From Topomyia yanbarensis (taxonomy: Eukaryota > Arthropoda > Insecta > Diptera > Culicidae): DNA of 64,000 nt. Below, piece by piece: positions 47,899-60,424 of the stretch. The stretch covers positions 97,079,845 to 97,143,844 of the forward strand of contig NC_080671.1 of NCBI RefSeq assembly GCF_030247195.1. Direction: 5' to 3'. The notes below the pieces were generated by a model. The model ran no database searches, had not been told where the DNA came from, and saw only the letters and a list, made by a program, of their open reading frames with translations. The position numbers and the translations under genes were made by a program. Within the stretch, counting starts at the first letter, position 1; each line of letters begins with the position of its first letter.

Positions 47899-48492
47899 AT
47901 GACTGCCGAAAACCTGGAAAGAGATTTGACGGGGAAGAGTGAGTGTTCGCTCTCGATTGTCCTGGGTTGTTACTCGCCTGATATGATCGCCCTAAGAAAC
48001 CACAATACTCCCACTTTGTTTTGGCACTATTTGACTTTTTGTTGCTATACTAAATCCGTTCCGGATTGTTACAATGCGCAAGAGGGCAAATACGTACCAA
48101 AACAGCGGATTTCAACCATTTTCGTATCACAGACCCCTTAGAAATCATTCTGGGTTGTTGCGGACCCCCACGGTTAAACATTGAGTTTGTATGCTATTAA
48201 TATATCATTATATTATATAAAATTTTTATAGTCAGTTAGAAAACAAGACTTCAAATTTCAATATCCACTCTGAAAAATATTTTTCTTCGTGGACCCCCAG
48301 CAACTTCATGGCCTCCTAGGGGTCCGCGGACCCCAGGTTGAGAATCACTGTACCAAAACAACCAATTTACCAAATCGTCAAAAACTTTTCGTCCAGCACA
48401 AAATAACCAGGCACTGGTTAAACGGAAGCTGTTCAAAGCTAAGAGGAAAGTGAGTGGCGTCAATGATTTCAATAGGCGTATGTCGCAGTAAA
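47899..48492 (+). pseudogene. DD37E-like transposase C-terminal relic, split by a MITE
   Basis: The frame reads NHNTPTLFWHYLTFCCYTKS, CYNAQEGKYVPK, matching LFWPDLASCHYSKS and FVPK of the complete copy; the second catalytic aspartate is replaced (PDL to HYL). A 248-bp MITE follows at 48103. After it, frame-shifted pieces give LPNR.KL and then QALVKRKLFKAKRKVSG and NDFNRRMSQ up to a stop near 48490, matching YWAMMKRELRRSKKTV. The N-terminal half is not recognisable. It is strongly diverged and inactive. Confidence 0.72.
48103..48350. mobile_element. 248-bp hAT-type MITE with perfect 8-bp duplication
   Basis: The termini CAGCGGATTTCAACC and GGTTGAGAATCACTG are inverted. The octamer TACCAAAA is identical at 48095-48102 and 48351-48358. 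Internal GGACCCCCACGGTTAAACAT, TATGCTATTA and AGAAAACAAGACTT match the 143-bp copy at 18454-18596, so this is a longer member of that family. GGTCCGCGGACCCC lies near the right end. Confidence 0.92.
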
Positions 48493-48816
48493 TTCGAGTA
48501 TTTTTTTAATAATGTTTATTTCTGAAATAAATAATCAGTATGGTTGTATTATGTGCAGATTTTTTTGCTAAAATTATCTTGGTATCCGAGGTATAATGTG
48601 AAACGAATTTAGTACTTCAACGGATCTTCAATTGAAAGTAGAAGATGTTAAGAGTTCACAATCGAGACATGTGTGAACTAGCAAGCTGTTGAAAGTAATC
48701 TAATGAACACAGGCCCGTGCGCAGAAAATTCTCAAGGGGGGGAGGGGTGTTGATTTTTTAACCCTCAAACCTTAAGAAATCCTCAAACTTTGAAGATTAT
48801 TTCAGAGGCCTGGTAC

Positions 48817-51800
48817 AATGTACGGTAACCAACCCCGGTGAGACCGTGGTCGTATGCTGACATGGAAGGGGGCTCCTCTTTTCGAAGGGTGAGTCCATCC
48901 GAGCGTCTGTTCCCCATGTCAGAGGCGGCTCAAAACAGCGTCTGTTCTCCATGTTAGGGGCGGCTGATGTATCGTCCACGTGTCAGCGTGGGACTCTAAA
49001 CGGAGCTGACACGATGGTCCTCTGGCAAGACAGGGGTTGGGGAAGGCCCAACAAGCCGCCTTGGAAAACTAACCGTTACGAACAATGCAGAAGAAAATAC
49101 GAATGGGAACAATCCGCAAAGACCTACGCGACGAAATAAGGACTACAATTGGAAACTCGGAACATGGAACTGCAGGTCACTCTGCTTTCCAACTTTCGAC
49201 AGGTTAATCTACGACGAACACCAACCACGCAACTTTGAAGTCGTAGCACTGCAGGAACCTTGCTTGACAGGACAAAAGGTATGGTAAGCGAGCATCGGGC
49301 GGCTACTTTCTAACAGCTGCGGCCCCACCAACGAGCTGGGAACCGGCTTTGTAGTGCTGGGTAGGATGCGTCAACGCGTGATTGGATGGACTCCGATCAA
49401 CGCAAGGATGTATAAGTTGAGGATCAAAGGCCGTTTCTTCAACTACAGCATCATCAACGTACACTGCCCACACGATGGGAGACCCGACGATGAAAAGGAA
49501 GCGTTCTACGCGAAGCTGGAGGAGGTGTACGATGGCTGTTCGCAACGGGACGTGAAAATCGTCATCGGTGATATGAACGCTCAGGTGGGACGGGAGGTAA
49601 TGTTCAGACCGGTAATCGGCCAAACAGCTTGCACACCGTATCGAATGACAACGGCCAGCGAAGCGTGAACTTCGCAGCCTCCCGTGGCATGGTAGTCCGA
49701 AGTACCTTCTTCCCCCGCAAAGATATCCACAAAGCCACCTGGAGATCACCTGACCAACGAACCGAAAACCAAAACGATCACGTTCTAGTCGACGGGCGAT
49801 TATTCTCTGATATCACCACCGTTCGTACCTACTGCAGTGCGAATATAGATTCGGACCATTACCTAGTTGCAGTATGCATGCGCTCAAAACTCTCGACCGT
49901 GTACAACACTCGTCGTAGTCGGACGCCAAGGCCCAACATCGCGCAACTTCGGGACGCCGGGGTTGCCCAAGACTACACACAGCGGCTGGAAGCAGCACTA
50001 CCCACGGAAGAACAGCTGGGCGCAGCTACTCTTGAAGATTGTTGGAGGGAGATCCGTTCCGCCATAGGAAGCACTGCTATAGCGGCACTAGGTACAGCGA
50101 TTCCGAATCGAGGAAACGACTGGTTCGATGACGAATGTAAGCAGTTAATAGAGGAAAAGAATGCAGCACGGGCGAGGATGCTGCATCATGGAACGAGACA
50201 GAATGTGGAGCGATACAAACAAGCACGGAACAGGCAAACCTCAGTTCTCCGGAGAAAGAAGCGCCAACAGGAGGAACGAGATCGCGAAGCGATGGAGCAA
50301 CAGTACCGCGTAAACGACACACGGAAGTTCTACCTAAAGCTGAACAGTTCGAGCTAAGGCTACGTTCCGCAAGTCGATATGTGCAGGGGCTTAGACGGCA
50401 ACCTTCTTACGAACGAGTGTGAGGTGATTGAGAGGCGGAAGCAGTACTATGACGAGCACATCAACGGTGAAGTAGCAGAGGACTAAGGCGGTATGGCAAC
50501 GGATCTTGGAGCACGCGCAGAAGACGATAGGCTGCCGACCCCTGATCTCCAGGAGGAGATCGGTCTGGTGAAAAGCAACAAAGCTGCCGGTGTAGATCAA
50601 CTACCTAGCGAGCTATTAAAATACGGTGGTGAAACATTGGCTAGTGGCTGCACTGGGTAATCGCCAAAATTTGGAAGGAGGAGATTCTTCCGGAGGAGTG
50701 GATGGAGGGTGTCGTTTGCCCATTCTACAAAAATGGCGACAAGTTGGATTGCTGCAACTACCGCGCGATCACACTTCCTCAGCACCTCCTACAAGGTCCT
50801 CTCCCAAATTCTTTGCCGCCGATTGTCACCATTTGCAAGGGAGTTCGTGGGGCACTGCCAAGTAGGATTCATGGGTTCTCGCGCCACCACGCACCAAATA
50901 TTCGCGATTCGGCAGGTTCTGCAGAAGTGTCGCGAATACAACGTGCCCACACATCATTTGTTCATCGATTTCAAATCGGCGTATGACACAATCGATCGAG
51001 ATCAGTGTGTTGTTCGAGTATCAGGGACACTCTCGAGTCTCTTTGAATCTCGAAGAGGGTTACGGAAAGGTGATGGTCTATCGTGCCTGCTGTTCAACGT
51101 TGCGTTAGAATGTGTAATAAGGAGAGCGGGGATAGACACGAGTGGCACGATCTTCAAGAAGGCTGTCCAGCTGCTTGGCTTCGCCGACGACATTGACCTA
51201 ATGGCACGGAACTTTGAGGCGATGTCGGAAACGTATATCAGACTGAAAGCTGAAGCCAGCAGAACTGGACTTGCCATCAACGTTTCGAAGACAAAATACA
51301 TGAGAGGAAGAGGTTCTAGAGACGACAATGTGAACCTCCCATCCCGAGTTCGGATTGACGGTGACGAAATCGAGATGGTCGACGAATTCGTGTATTTGGG
51401 CTCACTGGTAACTGCCGACAATGATACCAGCAGAGAAATTCAGAGACGGATCTTGGCGGAAAATCGTGCCTACTTTGGACTCCGGAAGACGCTCCGGTCG
51501 AACAAAATTCGCCGCCGCACGAAGTTGATTATCTACAAGACGCTGATTAGACCGGTGGTTCTCTACGGCCACGGGACCTGGACTATGCTCGTGGAGGACC
51601 AACGAGCCCTTGGAACGAACGAAAGGTGTTGCGTACCATCTATGGTGGCGTGCAGATGGAAGACAGAACGTGGCGCAGGCGAATGAGCCATGAGTTGCAT
51701 CAGCTGCTGAAAGAACCATCCATCGCGCATACTGTAAAAATAGGACGGTGGGCTGGACACGTCGTAAGAAGGTCGGACAACGACCCGGTGAAGATGGTTT

Positions 51801-52023
51801 TTGAGGGCGACCCTACAGGAACAAGTAGATGGGGCGCACAGCGAGCACGGTGGATCGACCAGATAGAGGACGACCTTCGGACCCTTCGAAGACTGCGAGG
51901 TTGGCGACAAGCAGCAATGGACCGAGTGGAGTGGAGACGGCTTCTGCATACAGCAAGAAACAACAATGCCTTCGCCGGGCTTCTTATCCTTCGTTGTGCT
52001 AGTCGTTCCTATTTATCTGCTAG
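48817..52023 (+). mobile_element. RTE-clade retrotransposon, copy 2
   Basis: About 3.2 kb on the plus strand with endonuclease, RT and C-terminal domain in order, homologous to copy 1 but a diverged subfamily. The heptamer CTGGTAC at 48810-48816 and 52024-52030 is a candidate target duplication; the resulting length matches copy 1. Stops, frameshifts and a deletion in RT make it inactive. The 5' region (48830-49000) contains two copies of AGCGTCTGTTCNCCATGT. Confidence 0.7.
49146..50357 (+). pseudogene. RTE endonuclease and linker (copy 2)
   Basis: The frame starts YNWKLGTWNCRSL at 49146, then NFEVVALQEPCLTGQKVW and a stop at about 49286. It continues TNELGTGFVVLG, RVIGWTPINARMYK, KGRFFNYSIINVHCPH, VKIVIGDMNAQVGRE. 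A frameshift near 49640 leads to VNFAASRGMVVRSTFF, HKATWRSPDQ, NDHVLVDGRLFSDI, NIDSDHYLVAVCM and the basic linker (RNRQTSVLRRKKRQQEE) to a stop at 50355. It keeps the N-terminal GTWN strand and the QE, GDMN and SDH motifs of the AP endonuclease, more complete than copy 1. Confidence 0.87.
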
Positions 52024-52033
52024 CTGGTACTGA
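50358..52033 (+). pseudogene. RTE reverse transcriptase and C-terminal domain (copy 2)
   Basis: After stops at 50355 and 50484, shifted frames give [35 protein letters not shown], then from 50709 [45 protein letters not shown]. About 27 residues present in copy 1 (GLWKMMDENGF...) are missing before QCVVRVSG. The frame continues ESRRGLRKGDGLSCLLFN, catalytic GFADDIDLM, NVSKTKYMRG, DEFVYLGSLVTADN and LIRPVVLYGH to 51686. The C-terminal domain follows in another frame (51626-52033): GRWAGHVVRRSDNDPVKM, RWGAQRARWIDQIE, RGWRQAAMDRVEWRRLL. Confidence 0.88.
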
Positions 52034-52531
52034 GAACTTCTCGGCAGCGGTATTTCACTATATACCGAGGCCCATTTTCGCGATCCATTTCGCTGCCACT
52101 CTAACGGAATAATCATCGGCGGTAAAATTACTCTAGAGAACGATATCCCGATTTTCTCCAATTTTGCGTTTTTCCTCCTTAGCTGCCGTTGCTAGCCCGC
52201 TGACCGACATTTGCTGTCTACTCACTACTGTTGCTAATATCGAAGCTTGTCGAAACGTGAAATGCTCCTTCAGAGAAGCTGTCCAACTTGACATACATCC
52301 CTTTCCAGCCACCCTCGCAAAGTTTTGTCCTTGTTTTTTTCATTGACATGTTTCTAGAGTGACCAAACTCAAATGACATTTCATGTTTCAAAACGGTTTG
52401 CAGTATATTTTTTCAGGAACAGGAAGTTAATAAATTTTTAAAAGTAATTCAATACCCTGACGGGGGGGGGGGCGGTTTGAACCCCCAACCCTCCTCCCCC
52501 CCCCCCCCTTGGGCGCGGGCCTGAATGGAAA

Positions 52532-54337
52532 CAATCTGCACGTCACGGAACGTTCTGCGCGGGAGTACCCAAGATAAATACATTTACAACACAGCAGAAG
52601 CAAATTGTTGCCCAACCAGTGAACCATCAGTAGCCGCTAAGTTAGTGTCACCATCGTTGAGCGTTTTTGAAGAAAAATATCTAAAAATTGTCAAGGGATC
52701 CATATTTTGTATATTGCGAAACATCATTTGAATCAATCGTTATTATTTACATAATCCAAAAGTTAGAGAATCTCTTCTCTATGCTCTAATGTACCTAAAA
52801 TGTGCTTAAAGCCCATTTTTTACTGCAAATAGCAGATACGCAAAATGTTTTCTGGAAAACACTGTAGGATTGACGTTTGAATATGTTATTTATCATTTCA
52901 TTGATATACAGGAATAACAATTAATTATTAGATCGTCTTTACCGTCCCACAGCTGCTGAATTCCCCGCTGGAGTTTCCGAAGCGTCACCCGGTCTCTGAT
53001 GGTAATTCTGGTAGCCCTTTCAGCTGATGTGCCATACAATAACAAAAAACTCTAACTTTTAGATCCAACGTAAACATTCTTCAATCCCGGGAACTCCCTG
53101 ACACTCTCCTCGAAAGATTGACTCCTTCACAGATGGGGCGCAGTCAAACCTGGAAATACCATTACAGCTAACGATTAGAAATAACAAATCGGCGGTGTCC
53201 GTTGTTTGCTTGTCTTGACTGCTTGGCGTATCCTTCTCTGTCACCAAGTACGGAAATTTACGTATGACAGACACACAACGTGCGGAATCGAGGTAGGTAT
53301 AACCCCTTCACTACGCATCCTTTGTTTTCTGTTCAAACAGTTGCCTGATTTAATAGTCCTTTGTTGTTCTTTTGTGCTCATCTACCACCTTCGGGCAGGA
53401 TTTCCCACCTTCCGTAGCGTTCGGAGGTGATTATCGATTTGCTTAACTTTCCCACATTTTAGCGCCCATGTGCAGTCCATGTGCCGGATTCAAATTAGGT
53501 ACAACAAACCTGCAGATTTTGGGTTATTTGCAAAAATGTTATTATTTGCAGCTGATAAAACGAGGGAAAATGCGCCATTTTTTTTTGGTTTGCATGTCGA
53601 GATCCGGGTGAAAAGGGAACCACGGGAAGTTGCCTACCTATAGATGTACCTGTACGAAAACAGAGGAAAAAAAGCGTAGAACGTAGAAGAACGACGACAC
53701 GAGACAGTGATAAGAGAGGTGACAAAATTAATCCATATACGACTACCTTATACGTGCCTGATAACCGTTTGTCGGCGTGTCGATCAAAGGCCGCCGCCAT
53801 CAGCCATCAAACGTAGCCGCAGTAGAACTCATCGCTTATCGCAATCATCGGAACCATATAGCGGGACAACCACCGGGTTTGATCGGCGGGTCTAATAATA
53901 TACAAGAACCAATCGCGTAATGGCGATCGTTACCGGCGGCGATGATGGCAATCACGAGAAATACAGGAATTTATTTGGCGATGGGCCTTTCCACGGCTCC
54001 CCTGCTGATAAGTACGAATTTATGACCAAGGATTTTTCTATTAACCCCACGCTCAATTGTGCCGGTAATATTTACGGTTAGTGAATGCTGAGGATTGATG
54101 CGTATTGATATTCGGGCTTATCATGATTTATGGATCGGTGCCGTGTTTTGGGGTGACTGTGTGTGCTGTCATTCCGTCGATGCGAGGTGATAGCATGCCA
54201 ATCAAATGTGATTGATCTGGTGTTGACCTGAAGTGAGAAGCGGAACTGCTTCTGAAAGTTGTGGATTGGTAATTGAAGATAGGTCGATGCATAGGATATT
54301 TGGTAGAGTGGATGATAGTTTACAAAATAAAAATAAA
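52532..54337. other. Mostly unique non-coding region
   Basis: No domain or repeat recognised. The GC-richer part (53.2-54.1 kb) resembles the other unique blocks at 10-12 and 27.8-28.4 kb. A minus-strand frame of 101 codons (53495-53800) is unassigned. Confidence 0.4.
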
Positions 54338-56388
54338 AATCTGAACTTCAATATTCAAACATCATTTCTGATGTAAAATTGCGTGCTGAATCCGAAAATG
54401 AGGTCCAAAAAATTTACAGTAGAACAGTTTTCGAGTTATAGTAAAAAAATTAAATTTAAAATTAAAAGTACGTTCAGAGAACTCCAAATATCTTCGGTTG
54501 TAGTGCATCGATATGAAATATTATTATGTTGTATTAAAGGTAATTGAATGAACTATCGATCGTTGGAACATTTTGTTTTAAAGTGAATACTGGTTCTGAC
54601 GTCATTTACGAATCTATTGAAATTTTTCTTAATTTTTCGTCATTTTTTTGAAGAATATTTTCTGCAAGATAAAGCAATCCTAAAAATTATATTTTTATGG
54701 GAAGTTGAAGCCTGCTAATAACCAATGAAAATAAGCACTTGCTAGTTTGAATCCGAGGAAAATTGCGAAAGTTATTCATTTTTTTTTGCAAAATGGTGAT
54801 TTTTGTGTTTCTCTGGGTCAGTATATTGAACCGTTTCGATTCCAATTTTTTCTAGGGCTTGTTTAGATATATATGAGAGACTCTCTGTCATAATTCTGTT
54901 AAACAAGTAAAAGAAAGAATTTTGAAACAATAATTTCAGACTTAATGAAATTAGTCATTGAATGATTGGTATGCAATACTGTGTGTAATATTTACAAGTG
55001 TATTACATAAAGTTACACTCTTATGATACAAAATTTGTTGTAAATTAAACTCCTACGTTATAAAATTCGTATTTTGAAACGCTAGCTGCTTAACTGGGTT
55101 TTGTACAATGTTAATACAAACTATACGAATCCGTAGAAATATGTCATACTACATACGTCAAGTATTATAGAATTAACAATTTGTAAAACTTTTAATTTGT
55201 GTTCTTTCCTAGAGCAACTAACAGTTCGTGTTTTGACATTATGTAGGATATCGAACAAGACCTATTTTATGTTTAAAATTTCAAAATCTGAACTATGGAG
55301 TGATTTGAAAAACGTAGAGTATTTTGTGATTGCACTTAGAGGTTTTATACAATATATTGTAGTGTGTTGAAGTTTTATGAACCAGTACAGTAAAATCGGT
55401 ACATCGTAGAAGCCAATGTGAATCCAATATAATGTTAAATTATAAACTTTTAGATGTTTTACTAACGTAAAATAAATTGTTAGTAGAACAAAACGTGACG
55501 AAATAGGTGGTTAAGTCATCATTTGTGAAGCTAGTGCCCGAATTCCGCATTTTGCACTACCATTAGCTTTCGATGTGTGCATCAAGGCATTGTGGAGCGT
55601 GCAGTTTACAACGTATCCTCAACATCTACGATTCTGTATGACACATGTAAATATTATGCGTATTTCTTAATCCCAAATTTTTGATGACATTACTCCACTG
55701 AGCCTGAAATTATTGTTATGAGAAGTCTTTAGTCATTTGGATAAACGAGCTTGAATATTACCACACATTAAATTCTTTCAAAATTCTTCTATTTACTTGT
55801 TTAACAGAATTCTGATAGAGAGTCTCTCATATATTAATAACCAAGCCCTAGAAAAAATTGGAATCCAGACGGTTCAAAAAGTTGACCCACAGAAACACAA
55901 AAATTGCCATTCCACAAAAAATTTAAAATTTTTCGTGATTTTCATCGGATTCAAACTAAAAAGTGCTTATTTTCGTTTATTATTAGCAGGCTTTAATTAC
56001 CCATAAAAATATAATTTTTAGGATTGCTTTATCTTGCCAAAAATATTGACCACACGCTCATTTTTCTTCAAAAAATGACGAAAAATTAAGAAAAAGTTCA
56101 ATAGATTCGTAAATGACGTCAGAACCAGTATTCGTTTTAAAACAAAATGTTCCAACGATCGATAGTTCATTCAATTACCTTTAATTCAACATAATAATAT
56201 TTCATATCGATGCACTACAACCGAAGATATTTGGATTTTACTAAACGTACTTTTAATTTTAAAGGTAAATTCATTTTTTCACTGTAACTTGAAAATTGTT
56301 CTAATGTAAATTTTTTGACCTTATTTTTGAATTCAGCGCACGATTTTACATTGAAAATGACCACTAGCTTATTTAGTTCAGAAATGCT
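54338..56388. mobile_element. Foldback element, about 2 kb, with well-matched 560-bp arms
   Basis: The arms 54338-54940 and 55770-56388 are inverted copies with few indels: TTCGGTTGTAGTGCATCGAT, AAATATTATTATGTTG, GATCGTTGGAACATTTTGTT, TCTGACGTCATTTACGAATC, AGGATTGCTTTATCTTG, CAGAAACAC and AGAGAGTCTCTCATAT. The interior pairs weakly (ATAATTTCAG, TAATATTTACA), so it may be an old complete palindrome. No coding capacity: the frames at 55797 and 56215 lie in the arms and have no recognisable domain. Confidence 0.87.
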
Positions 56389-56389
56389 G

Positions 56390-57538
56390 TAAACTAGTGT
56401 AATAGCAATAACACTTAAAATTCCAGTCTTAGCTAACATAACTGCCATTTCTAGTTTTAGGAATATTCTAGAAGAATTTGTTATTGCGCAAAACGAATAG
56501 TTAGAATAACGATATACGGATAGTCTCGAAAATAAAATGCAAACCATATGAAGATTTTGGATCGGGAGTGCTTTAAATATTTAATGTACAAATGAATCAA
56601 TTCTAGTAACTTGAAAGAATTATTGAAAACTGAATGAAATATTTTTCAAAATTTTAAAACAAATATGGAAATTACAAATCTTTTAAAATATTTTCCCAGA
56701 TATAAGAAAGGCGGACTAAAAAAATCTGAATTTTATCATTGACGTAACACAGTTCAACAAAACGCAAATCACAAACAAGGAGTAAAATTGTTTTACGAAA
56801 TTCAATGTAATATTAAATTAAAGTCAAACGGAAAATTACAAAATTTTGATGTTCGTATTTGTCTAGGTCAGGAGATGCATATGTAAGTGCGTATTGCATT
56901 TTTTTTTATTTATCTACAACGAGAGTTACAATAATGGATAATTAAAAACTCAGAGAATTCAAGGGTCATACAAATATGACAATTCAGGATGCAAATGATA
57001 GGTATTATGAACTACACACGAACTTCGAAAAATCATCCAAATTTAGTCTACTGAGTATAGTGAGAATACATTTTGATTAAACAAAGTGTATGATGTGTAT
57101 GTCACGAGGTGGAACTTTTTCGAAGGCAAAAATGGAGTTTAAACTTACGAAAGTCGCCTTTATACAGTTCCATCATATTCTATTTTCTGTACTGATAACT
57201 GAACTCACGTACCAGGTCTGTAATCAGACCTGATGGTCTAACATTGATAAAAAGAGAACCTGAGTTGCACTGCCAGCAAGTAATTGGTCCTAGAAGTATC
57301 ACAAACCCTATACTACCCATGATCGCATAGTTGTCCCGTTTTATGTGGGATTTCCTATCTTTATGGGACTGGTATGCGATCATAGGCAGTATATTCATAG
57401 CAAAAATACCCCCGATCAAAATTACTCTGCTCGATAAAAAAAATCATTTTCGGAAAAATAGAGGCAAAATGATTTTGAGATTTTGTCCAGCTGGACGACT
57501 TTGTGCGCCAAATATAAGATCCCCTTATACATGACCCT
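56390..57538. other. AT-rich non-coding stretch
   Basis: No repeats matched elsewhere. Short frames at 57180-57534 overlap on both strands because of local dyad symmetry (TTATGTGGGATTTC, GGGACTGGTATGCGATCATA); no product is called. Confidence 0.4.
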
Positions 57539-57540
57539 TA

Positions 57541-58490
57541 GGGGAGAGTGGGTACGCTTGATCACACTTTTTTTTTCTTATAACTTTACAATGAAATAAA
57601 AATTTTAATTGCAAAGTTCTCCAGCTTGTAGTCAATTCGTATTGTAAGAGCTATGAATAATGTTTAAATCCGAATACTATATCCTGTCAGTAATATGAAC
57701 AGTTTTGAAAATCATGTCAAAACGAGGTTTTTGTAAAAACGTGTGGTTACTTGATCCTCCGCTTACTAGGCATGAAGAAACAAAGCACACTATGAGTTTT
57801 AGGCACGAAAGTTCAGCTAATCACCTATCCTGACAAATTAAATAATAAGACTAACTTTTTAGATGCACGACAAACTTTAACCACAGTAGAAAGTCAACTC
57901 AAGTATTTAAGGCAAATCAGTGCTGTTTAATTTGCTTTTTCAATCTTCAATAACTTATACCATATTTGTGCACGGAAAAAACATTTTAGATCAATTAATG
58001 GTGCCAGGTACATGATGGAAATGTAGTTTTTCTATTTATATGCATTTAGAAAGTGTTTAAGAGAACTAATGATAGGGATCAAGAGTACCCAGTGTTACTG
58101 GGATCAAAGATACCTGTTGTATGAGGTGAACAAAATTTAATTTTTTTTGTATGTGTTGTGAAACTTTTCATTCGAAAAACGTGTTTTTCTAGGCAAAAGC
58201 CCTTAGAAAGTAATCGTACTTGAAAATATTAAAATTTTATCTCGATGATCGCATACAACCGTTCAAAAAATTTGTGAAAAGATCTTCGTGATGGATTTGA
58301 ACACATATTTTCTAAAATATTATATAACTTTTCCAAACCAAATGTAATACATCAGATTGCTTTTTTTAAACACCATAAACGACCAAATGTTTCATTTTCT
58401 TTTAATATTGAGATAACTTTATGCATATAGATTATGAGATATGGCAAGGGAATCAAATATCCCAAAGGATCAGGTGTCCTCACTCTCCCC
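57541..58490. mobile_element. TA-flanked TIR element, about 950 bp
   Basis: GGGGAGAGTGGGTACGCTTG is mirrored at the right end (reverse complement GGGGAGAGTGAGGACACCTG), about 20 bp with GATC following on each side. TA flanks both ends (57539-57540, 58491-58492). The interior is AT-rich, with a GATCAAGAGTACCCAGTG block near 58078 echoing the end. There is no transposase. Confidence 0.75.
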
Positions 58491-59153
58491 TATAGAATTT
58501 CGCTTACATGATTTGTCCGCACGTACTCCTGCAGGGTTGTTAATACGATGCATTTTTCACGATTATTTATCGGCGTTACTCGTTAACGATAATGTATCGT
58601 CATCGGAAACTCCGTTAACGATAATATATCGTCGCCTTCATCATCATCGTCGATAATTGTATCGTCGTATTCAACGTCATCGTCGGTTCATCGGTTATCG
58701 CGATACGTTTTGCGTTAGTTTCCCGTTTATTGGAGTTGAATTTGATGCGATTAACTTTCAATTGTTTAGAAATACATAGTTATTGAAGGACATGTTGGCA
58801 GTTGAAAATCAATAGTTTTGGACATTTTCTATGCACAGTGGAGTCCGACGATGCGTCAAAATGAAATTTTTTCAACTTTTCGAGTAAGTTGGTGCACAGA
58901 AGAGTCCCAGGTGCACAGTGTTTCCAAGCGACCAAAAAGGTGATTAAAATTTTTTTGACCATGAAGAAAACAAATTTTGAGCTATTGTGTAATTAGTAAT
59001 TTTTAGCACGCAAAAACATATATTGAAAAAAAAATACTAAGCCACTATTATTAGGCCATTCACAAATTACACTACACATTTAAGTGGTGTGGTGATTAAC
59101 AGATTTTATTATAATTTTAATTTAAACTAGAAGATTTTGGATTTTAAAAAAGG

Positions 59154-59366
<213 letters not shown>

Positions 59367-59524
59367 CCAATATTTGATTTCCTTTTCTAGTTGGGAAGCT
59401 TTTAGCCCCCTCCTCCGTTTCTTCTCTTCACTATGTAACAAGAGGCTTCATGCTTCCTCCTTTAACCCTTAAATATGAAGTGTAATTTATAAACGGCATC
59501 AAAATGGTGTTTCAGTCGTTTTTT

Positions 59525-59905
59525 GAATACAGTTAAGATCCGTTTTTATCAGCCCCTTGGTGAATTTTAGGCTGATAAAACGATAACATTGACAAAATCG
59601 GCACATATTTTTTCTGGTTCTAAAGAGACGAAGTCGAAACGCAAACATATTATTTACTTTCTTTTTAAAAAACCGCAGCGGTTAAAATATTCTATTCTTC
59701 TTTAGTCCCTCGACAAAGCCTCATAACCCGTTCTGATCATTTAGTAAAAATTTCCCTTAAGGCGGTCTTACAGTACAGTATTTTTACTTTTGTATATTTT
59801 GCATCTCTAAAATAAGAAAAATATGCTAAAGAAGGAGCTTACTCGAATTTGACTTGAAGGTAGGCTAGAGCCCACCAAACGGTTTTGATAGTGTTTGTTT
59901 TACTG
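59525..59905 (+). repeat. Interspersed repeat, same family as 5310-5610
   Basis: Shared ordered blocks TAAGATCCGTTTTTATCAG, GGTGAATTTTAGGCTGATAA, ACATTGACAAAATCGG and TTACTCGAATT ... TAGAGCCCACCAAACG. About 80 bp longer in the middle than the other copy. Confidence 0.6.
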
Positions 59906-60424
59906 TTTCGTATTGGTATAGCTTCGTCTGCGGAAATTTGCGGCTTCTATACCAAAATATTGCTTTTTGGACACTAAAACATTCGATAACTTTCAAGTTG
60001 TAAGAGATACAAATAAACTTACATTACAAAAATTCTGTATTTTCTTATACAGAACAAAATCTTGGAACATTTTGAAATTCTACAAAATAGCCAGGAAAAG
60101 TATTTTGAAAAAAGCAATTTTCAGGGGTATATCAAAGAAATCTCCACAAATGTATATTACAATCGACAGATAGACACATAGTCTCTTCAGCGAAGTTAAT
60201 ACTTAAGATATTCTCAACAACTTCACCAAAAAAGTTTTTTTTTATTTTCATAAATGACCAAACAAAAACTTGCTTCTCAGCTTTAGAGGGATTATTCACC
60301 CAACTAATACTTTTTAAATGCAAAAAAAAAAAATGAAATAAACTTTGCTGAAGACATTATAGCTAAAAATGTTTTTCGTGGTTCAAAGAATTTCTTTCAC
60401 CTTTTTGCCACTTTCTAAACACTG

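Larger units (their letters stand above)
48710..52523. mobile_element. hAT-like TIR element hosting an RTE insertion
   Basis: The left end CAGGCCCGTGCGCAGAA and the right end (reverse complement CAGGCCCGCGCCCAAGG) are inverted, each followed inward by a G-rich run. The flanking octamers AATGAACA (48702-48709) and AATGGAAA (52524-52531) agree at 6 of 8 positions. A CAG end with an 8-bp duplication points to hAT. Nearly all of the length is the RTE copy inside; the element itself is well under 1 kb and non-coding. Confidence 0.6.

Noticed and set aside
49303..49749. 148-codon minus-strand ORF
   Set aside because: It is the antisense shadow of the RTE copy 2 endonuclease.
51002..51421. 139-codon minus-strand ORF
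   Set aside because: It is the antisense shadow of the RTE copy 2 RT.
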